DNA of 64,000 nucleotides from the NCBI GenBank assembly GCA_017654735.1, contig JADPYG010000088.1, positions 1,984,001-2,048,000 of the forward strand, written 5' to 3'. Position numbers and translations under genes: made by a program. This stretch comes from Vishniacozyma victoriae. Taxonomy: Eukaryota; Basidiomycota; Tremellomycetes; Tremellales; Bulleribasidiaceae. How positions within the stretch are numbered: the first letter of the stretch is position 1; every line of letters starts with the position of its first letter. This document shows positions 58,237 through 64,000 of this stretch, one piece after another. The notes beneath the pieces are model-generated. The model did no database searches and had not been told where the DNA came from. It was given only the letters and a program-made list of their open reading frames with translations.

Positions 58237-60542
58237 ATGAGAGGGGCATTACTACTAGCAGCCCTAGGTATAATCCTAGAAGTGAGGGGAGATAAACAAG
58301 CTCCATTCAGAGGAGATAGACCACAGCAACTCAAGAAAAGAGGTAAGCTAAGTGGCACAATGGATCCCGAAGTTAGCTAACAGTCAGAGCTGAAAGGACG
58401 TTTCTTGCACGTCACGGATTTTCACCCAGATCCACATTATGTAGCTGGAGCTACTTTTGAGACTGGATGTCATCGGAAGCCGAATAAGAAGGGGAAGGGC
58501 AAGGATATAGAGGAGCTTGATGATGATGAGGGGTTGAAAGGAAAGAAAAAAGAGGATCTGTCTGGTAAATGGGGTAGTGCTGTCTCGTAAGTCCTCTATC
58601 TATCAGCTGATGGTCTAGGACTCCAGCTGACTGACAGGGATTGCGATTCTCCAATGTCACTTGTCAACATGACTTTCGATTGGATCAAGAAAGAATGGGC
58701 GGAGGAAGTAGATTTCGTAATCTGGACAGGTGACAATGCGAGGTAAGTCCAGCTTTCGGCTCTTCACTAGCTCAAACTGATAAGTAGACACGATATCGAC
58801 CGTTCCTTACCTCGTACACCTCAAGAAATCTTTGAACTCAACACAATGATGGTCGACAAGATGATGGAAGTGATACCGAAAGATGTCCCAATCGTACCCA
58901 GTTTGGGTAATAACGATATCTACCCTCATAATGTCCTCGCAGCTGGACCCAATCGGATCACTGAGCATTTCTTAGGGTGGGTAGCTCCGTTCCACAGGTG
59001 ACTATGAGCTGATGAGTAGGATCTGGAAGAAGTTCATTCCTGATGAAGAACGACATGTTTTCGAACGTGGAGCATACTTTGCAGTGGACGTCATTCCGGA
59101 TAGGTTGGCTGTGTTGTCGCTAAACACCCTATTCTGGTACGACTCTAATACGTGTAAGCCAGCTGTCTCGAATTCGACCTACTAGCTGATAAACAGTGGT
59201 CGATGGGTGTCAGGATCACTCGAATGACCCCGGAGCTCTACAGATGGATTGGTTGGAGGTGCAATTGATGGAGTACAGGGAAAGGGGGATGCAAGTCTGG
59301 TTGACGGGTCATGTACCTCCTCATATGGGTCATTACTTTGATAATTGCTGTAAGCTGTCGCTATTTCAACGTCCCCGAAGCTGATTGTCAGATCTGCGAT
59401 ACGGCGATCTCGCCTTGCGATACCAGGATACGATCGTCGGACATCTCTACGGTCACATGTAAGTACTCAACCCCCTACAGAGCATGACTGATGAGCAGGA
59501 ACGTAGACCACTTCTTCTTTATCGACGTCCAAGAGCTTGAATCGACCTCGAAGCTCATGTCGACCGCAAACACACGTAACAATCTATCATCCACATCTTC
59601 CTTCCTCGGTCCCGAACTACTGCATGGTCCCCATCTCCCCTCTTCGAGCAGGTACAACGCTTTCGGTCGAGGAGCAAATACAGATCTTGGGAATGAACTC
59701 AAGAAGGATTTCGGAGAAATGCCTGGACCTAATAATTTGAAATTGAAGGATTATACAGTTATCAATGTTCATACTAGTGTTATTCCGACTTACTTCCCCG
59801 GGATCAGGATCTATTCGTAAGCTTATTCGAGTGCTCCACGAGGCAAAGCTGATATCTAGGTACAACATCACCGGACTTGAGGACAATACGATGACCATTG
59901 AGGATAAAGAGACGACTGACGAGGAGGCCGACGATGAGATTGATATAGAGAAGAAGCGTCCAGGCGGACATCGACACGGAAGGAAGAAGGATGACTGCTC
60001 TCGACCTGAAAATGAGGATAAACCCCATTGCTCATTCAAGCATAAACCGCGATACTACTCCAAACATTCCCCCTCACGATCAAATAAACCCCTCACTCCA
60101 CTTGGGTATGCTCAGTTCTACCTCCCCGATATCGATAAACAGACGAATACGGCCCCTGGATGGATATTGGAATATACGACATTCAAGTTGAGGAACCTAT
60201 TACCAGGGTGGATGTTTAATACGACAGATCAACATACTCAACCTCTACCCGTTCCTATCCATTTACTTCCAAACTACGATCCCTTCCTCTCCGCCACTGT
60301 GAAGGGGAAAGGTAAAGAGAAGGATAAATTGGAAGAATTTGTTAAATCTCTCAAACCGTATACCCCTTGGAAGATGAGGGATTTGACAATACCCTCCTAT
60401 GTCCACCTGGCTAGGAAGTTGGTAGCTGAAAAGAAAATGTGGAAGAAGTTTACGGATTATATGTGAGTTCTTGTCCACCTATTCTCAGTGTTGCAGTGTT
60501 GAGATACTGATGGTTAGGTATGTCAGTTCGGGTGGTGGATGA
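58237..60542 (+). CDS. PPN1: Endopolyphosphatase PPN1
   Basis: A multi-exon gene for the vacuolar endopolyphosphatase that cuts long polyphosphate chains. The N-terminus MRGALLLAALGIILEVRG is a signal-anchor. The metallophosphatase core: FLHVTDFHPDPHYVAG (first metal Asp/His), VIWTGDNARHD, SLGNNDIYPHN, WLTGHVPPHMGHYFDN and IVGHLYGHMNVDHFFF. Family-specific C-terminal pieces are INVHTSVIPTYFPGIRIYSYN, LGYAQFYLPDI and WILEYTTFKL. A charged insert (KKRPGGHRHGRKKDDCSRPE) sits between the catalytic core and the C-terminal domain. Two acceptors before LKGRFL were considered; the second (GTCAG) keeps the frame. The last exon adds YVSSGGG. In yeast PPN1 is processed in the vacuole by proteases. Confidence 0.92.
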
Positions 60543-60754
60543 TGAATTTTTGGGAAACGTTGTATAGTACATGTATTGCATGGTCATGGCCTCCGGGAAG
60601 CACCAGTGCTGTATTTCGTGGTTCAGGAGTCCCCTGCAGGCACGTCTGACCCGTCGTGAAAGATCCATCGCCAGGAAGAACAACAAGTACATTTGCCTAC
60701 AACATACAGGACAAGATTGTATGTATATCTACAAGTCTCAATCCGCCCACGTAG

Positions 60755-61684
60755 CTACACCTTGGTCGGCAATTGAGCCTCCATATCATTGATAGCTTTC
60801 CCAATAGCCGCCGACAACCTCTCAGAACACCTCGAACATCCCATACAGGCCTCCTCTATAATCCCATCAGCAATCTTACATCTCTCCCCAGCCAGACCCC
60901 TTTCCTCCCTGAGAGCCTCCCAAACAAAACTAGCAACTCGTGACCTCAATTGTGTCCACGATTTCTTCTGAACAGATTGAATAGCGGGACAAGGTAGATT
61001 GATACATTTCTTTGAGAAATCATCGAGACCGTCAGGTGTGGGTTCGTTGCGCATAGCCGATTGTAGTGAGGGCGGAATTCCTCTTCGTGCTCTCAATAGT
61101 CTTCGTAGTCGAACATGATAATGCGGATTCAGTTCAATCATGAGTAATTCGGCGAATCTCGACAATGAATGGAAATTCAAGTTGAATGTCCCAACTACCG
61201 TTTCCTGGATTAAATCTCGATCTTCTGCCGAACCATAGGCTGGACTTATTGCAGTTGATAATGCGAATTTAATGAATGGATCGGGGAAACAAGGGATCAA
61301 GAGTCGAGAGAAAGTTGGGTAAGGAATATCGAGTACTTCAGCAGTGTAGTAGCCTTCCAGAATCATTTCTACGGTTTTGGTCGCCATGATTGTGGTTTTG
61401 GTTGATATAGTATGGTAGGATGTGATTGGATGTATGGCAACGAGGAGGATATGGAACCCTTGGAAAGGTACGTTGGAGAGTATGATCCTCTCCTCTGATG
61501 TTGACCCCTTATCATCGTTGGCTTGTGATAGGGCAGAGAGATGGGCGGCATCGGCAAACGGTGTAGAAATCGATAATAATTCAGGAGGGAATCGAAATGA
61601 TACGCCGGATCCACATTCGATAATCGCCCCGCCGAGCGGATGAGAGGATGGAAAGTCGGGGTGGAACACGGTGACTCCTACCAT
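60755..61684 (-). CDS. BTB-like domain protein, tandem copy 1 (start uncertain)
   Basis: A large, apparently single-exon frame. The ATG at 61684 gives MVGVTVFHPDFPSSHP; the frame is open further upstream to 61804 without an ATG. An upstream ATG exon (61999-61955, MEQVSKSKPAPPTPA) could splice in at 61804, 42 bases after copy 2 ends. The region IIECGSGVSFRFPPELLSISTPFADA has the BTB/POZ entry pattern. The following helices include VEMILEGYYTAEVLDIP and FIKFALSTAISPAYGSAEDRDL. A Cys-containing end (CMGCSRCSERLSAAIGKAINDM) follows. This type of short HPDF-led BTB protein is common in Tremellomycetes and unassigned. Copy 2 is at 62042; the two differ a lot outside HPDF and the C-x-x-C/helix end. 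Function unknown. Confidence 0.65.
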   Translation of the reverse strand: MVGVTVFHPDFPSSHPLGGAIIECGSGVSFRFPPELLSISTPFADAAHLSALSQANDDKGSTSEERIILSNVPFQGFHILLVAIHPITSYHTISTKTTIMATKTVEMILEGYYTAEVLDIPYPTFSRLLIPCFPDPFIKFALSTAISPAYGSAEDRDLIQETVVGTFNLNFHSLSRFAELLMIELNPHYHVRLRRLLRARRGIPPSLQSAMRNEPTPDGLDDFSKKCINLPCPAIQSVQKKSWTQLRSRVASFVWEALREERGLAGERCKIADGIIEEACMGCSRCSERLSAAIGKAINDMEAQLPTKV

Positions 61685-62041
61685 GATTGACGGTAAGGAG
61701 TTTACAAGATCGAGTACATGATTAAGTGGACTGAGAACCTCGAGAAGGTGGTGAGGGTTGATTGAGGGTGGGGTGATGTTGAGTGATGTCGACAGGATCC
61801 TCACTGGACTATGGCGTCTTTTACGCTCGCTAAGGGTGGTGTATCCTCATGACGGCTTATGTCACGAGAAGCAAGACTGCCCGTTGATGTCGGCGTGTAT
61901 GGCGGTGCGTGACTGTGTGTGTGGGAAGCATGAGAACTCTCCGAACGACTTACCGGCCGGCGTCGGCGGAGCCGGTTTAGACTTGCTGACTTGTTCCATT
62001 CCCTATCAGATAATGGCCAGTATGGATAATCTAGCTATTGT

Positions 62042-63246
62042 CTACGGCTTATACCTATCTTCAAAACCCATTACCAAAGACCTCAACAGGATCGAAAGAG
62101 CCGCGTTGCAAATGACACAAGTGTTCAACCTAGCTACAATCGTATAAATTCCAGTCCTGACTTCATCATCCGAAAACAAACCCTCCATTACTCTCTCCAT
62201 CGCCAGCCTCCTCGTGGTTGATACTTCATTTCGGTCGAGGCTGTAGCCTGTGGTGATTGCACATGCGAATCGTCTACAATCTGGTAGATTGAATCCTCTT
62301 CCTTCTGGTAAACCTGGGACGGGGGTGAATTCAAGTTGGTATCGTAGGATGGGGATTGCTGGTTGGATTCGGTAATGTAAGTCTCGAAGTTTCTCGAGAG
62401 AGTCAGGGTGTCGTTGTTCGAGTACCCTAAGAACTTCTACTGGAATGGTGTCGAGAGGATACGTGAGAGTAAGCCAACAGATCGCATTGACGAGTCTGGT
62501 ATCATTCGCCATGAGTGCCAGAGCATACGCCTCGAACGGTTTTGATAGCCTCAAGGATCGTGCGCAGGGGATAATAAATGGTTGAACGATACTGGCGAAA
62601 GAGGGGATATCGAATCGACCGGCGCATTCGTGTGCATTGACCAGCGCAGCTAGGAAGTTGTTCCCCAGCACCCGAGTCGGGAGGACGGGGTAAGGACTGA
62701 ATTCGAAAAGTAAGACGTGGAAGAGTAAAGCCAGTCCGGGGGAGGTAGTGAAATGTAGCGGAATCGCCAAAGAGGTCGAGGTCTTCTCATCCCTAATCCT
62801 GGACCCAGAAAGGGAAAGACCCAACATATCCCTAAAGAAAGGCGATACCCTCGCGAGATGTTTCCCACTGAAATAGAATAATATCTCGTCGTCGGTTTCG
62901 AATAATACATCATGAGGAGAGGTGGGTTGATCGAAATCTGGATGAAGTCTCGAGATGAGTTGAGGAGCTAGTCGTTTTTGGAATATTGATTCTGGTTCTT
63001 GTTATCTGATGAGGTGCTGGGGTGGCAGGGCAGCTGCTTTTCGTTTCTTATTGGCTTTCTTGTGCCTCTTGCGGTCTGCCCGGTTTAGTTTCGAGGGGGG
63101 CAGGGGGTCTATAACGTCAGCCACTTTTGGTGTTACTTGGGCTTACCGAGCACTGCTTCTTCTTCTGGCTCCTCCTCGACCGCCTTCACCTTGACCGACT
63201 CGTCCATCTTGGTGGGCTTGTTCTTCCTATTTGTCTTGCTACCCAT
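62042..63246 (-). CDS. BTB-like domain protein, tandem copy 2, alternative splicing around an in-frame stop
   Basis: The BTB frame (RLHPDFDQPTSPHDVLFETD, then EILFYFSGKHLARVSPFFRD) has no ATG between it and an in-frame TAA at 63004-63002. Upstream, ATG at 63246 begins MGSKTNRKNKPTKMDESVK, with a GT donor at 63146. Two acceptors share the frame. The one at 63109 gives a 67-residue basic protein (NRADRKRHKKANKKRKAAAL) that ends at that TAA. One at 62998 (or 62992) skips the TAA and joins to EPESIFQKRLAPQL and the BTB domain. So the full protein needs the second acceptor. The later part includes ILRYQLEFTPVPGLPEG, FNLPDCRRFACAITTGY and RLNTCVICNAALSILLRSL. Function unknown. Confidence 0.6.
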
Positions 63247-63697
63247 GCTCGCTGTAGTGGGACCAAATCAGCAGGTCCATTATTCTGGCCCTTGATCATT
63301 CAGTATTATTGATCAGGTTGATTTTGAACAAACACGCCTCGACGAAAGGAGTGTACAACGCCACACGGACAAGAATGTGGGTCAGAAGCACACTAAAGCC
63401 ACATAAATACGGTGGGAGGATGAGGATCCCCAGGAGCTTATCTTTGAAACCCCTTTGACCCGTGAATGGGCGTAGTTGTATGGATTTGATGGTTATCCAA
63501 GCGTTTGCATGATTGATGCTGACTAATGATGCTTACGTTAATCTCTAGGTATGAGTAATTGCTTGCATCATCGCTCTTAGCTCCTCCACTGTATTGCTCC
63601 AGTCACCGTCATATGCTGAGTAAGGTAATCAATCACTGCCGAGGTATATAAAGATGCATGCATACTTATCTCTTGCATTCTCACAGACACATTCAAA
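63247..63697. promoter_or_regulatory. Divergent region, BTB copy 2 and the dehydrogenase gene
   Basis: 451 bases between divergent starts. A TATATAAA-type AT-rich stretch lies near 63645-63652, about 45-50 bases before the ATG at 63698, a plausible core promoter element. No gene seen. Confidence 0.45.
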
Positions 63698-64000
63698 ATG
63701 AAAGAAGCAGTAGTAGATCAAAACACCACCGTCACCATCAAAGACTCGCCGATCCCCAAACCAGCAGCGGGACAGATTCTGATCCAAATAGTCGTTTCTG
63801 GAACAAACCCAAAAGATTGGAAACTTCCAAAATGGTTCCCAACACCCGAACCATCGAACCCAGGAGATGATATCGCTGGATATGTCGCTGCCGTTGGAGA
63901 GGGAGTTGTTGGATTCAAAAAGGGAGATAGGGTAGCTGCTTTCCACGAGATGATGTCTCCTCATGGTAGTTTTGCAGAGTATGGAATTGCCTGGGATTAC
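63698..64000 (+). CDS. Zinc-type medium-chain dehydrogenase/quinone-reductase-like protein, 5' end only
   Basis: The gene begins MKEAVVDQNTTVTIKDSPIP and runs off the right edge after 101 codons. It reads PKPAAGQILIQIVVSGTNPKDWKLP, then PGDDIAGYVAAVGEGVVGFKKGDRVAAFHEM, then GSFAEYGI. The GHDxxG-like PGDDIAGYV, GxxVxGFKxGDRV and ending SFAEY are the N-terminal GroES-like part of MDR dehydrogenases. The pattern 'NPKDWK' and GDDIAG are typical of fungal toxin-/enoyl-reductase-type members without catalytic zinc. NAD(P)-binding part is outside the window. Confidence 0.85.
   Translation, partial: MKEAVVDQNTTVTIKDSPIPKPAAGQILIQIVVSGTNPKDWKLPKWFPTPEPSNPGDDIAGYVAAVGEGVVGFKKGDRVAAFHEMMSPHGSFAEYGIAWDY

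Noticed and set aside
61685..61804. Extended N-terminus for BTB copy 1 from 61804
   Set aside because: The first codon there is GTG, not ATG, so it would need an upstream exon. The ATG at 61684 places the HPDF motif near the start, as is usual.

Overview
This window is eukaryotic nuclear DNA from a basidiomycete fungus, most likely a tremellomycete of the Cryptococcus/Kwoniella type. Genes are dense and on both strands. Most are cut by many short introns (about 35-60 nt) with GT-AG ends and CTRAY branch sites just before the acceptor. The gene set is fungal: a Fus3/Kss1-type MAP kinase, a KEX1 carboxypeptidase, a fungal-type PhoD phosphatase, SND2 and endopolyphosphatase. I saw no tRNA, rRNA, transposon, CRISPR array or other prokaryotic feature.

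Layout. 1-8.0 kb: the 5' end of a possible alpha/beta hydrolase gene (minus), RIB3 (plus), a CPK1/Fus3-like MAPK (minus) and RAD16 (minus). 8.3-14.2 kb: an EMP70/TM9SF protein (plus), calnexin (minus) and an uncharacterised membrane protein (plus). 14.9-24.9 kb: a PhoD-like phosphatase whose ATG is split by an intron (plus), KEX1 (minus), and a 1159-residue protein with the formyltransferase plus enoyl-CoA-hydratase architecture of bacterial HoxX (plus). 25-34.6 kb: RAD9 and AP-3 delta (minus), MMS19 (plus). 35-42.5 kb: an F-BAR/DEP/RhoGAP protein (plus) and two divergently transcribed SET-domain paralogs. 42.7-49.6 kb: an acyl-CoA ligase ending in SKL, a phytanoyl-CoA dioxygenase-family protein facing it, a complex I PDSW-type subunit and MEMO1. 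49.9-60.5 kb: CWC22, phosphoacetylglucosamine mutase, SND2/TMEM208, a small Ala-rich protein, IMP4 and PPN1. 60.7-64 kb: two tandem BTB-like paralogs and the 5' end of a medium-chain dehydrogenase.

Most genes are ordinary housekeeping genes with no shared pathway. RAD16, RAD9 and MMS19 all belong to genome maintenance, but they are not adjacent enough to imply co-regulation. The most unusual gene is the HoxX-like one at 21177-24889. In bacteria HoxX makes the CO ligand of [NiFe]-hydrogenase, an enzyme fungi are not known to have, so its substrate and role here are open. It also carries a C-terminal extension of about 275 residues that I do not recognise. Gene boundaries were deduced by hand from reading frames, splice signals and family similarity, without transcript data.
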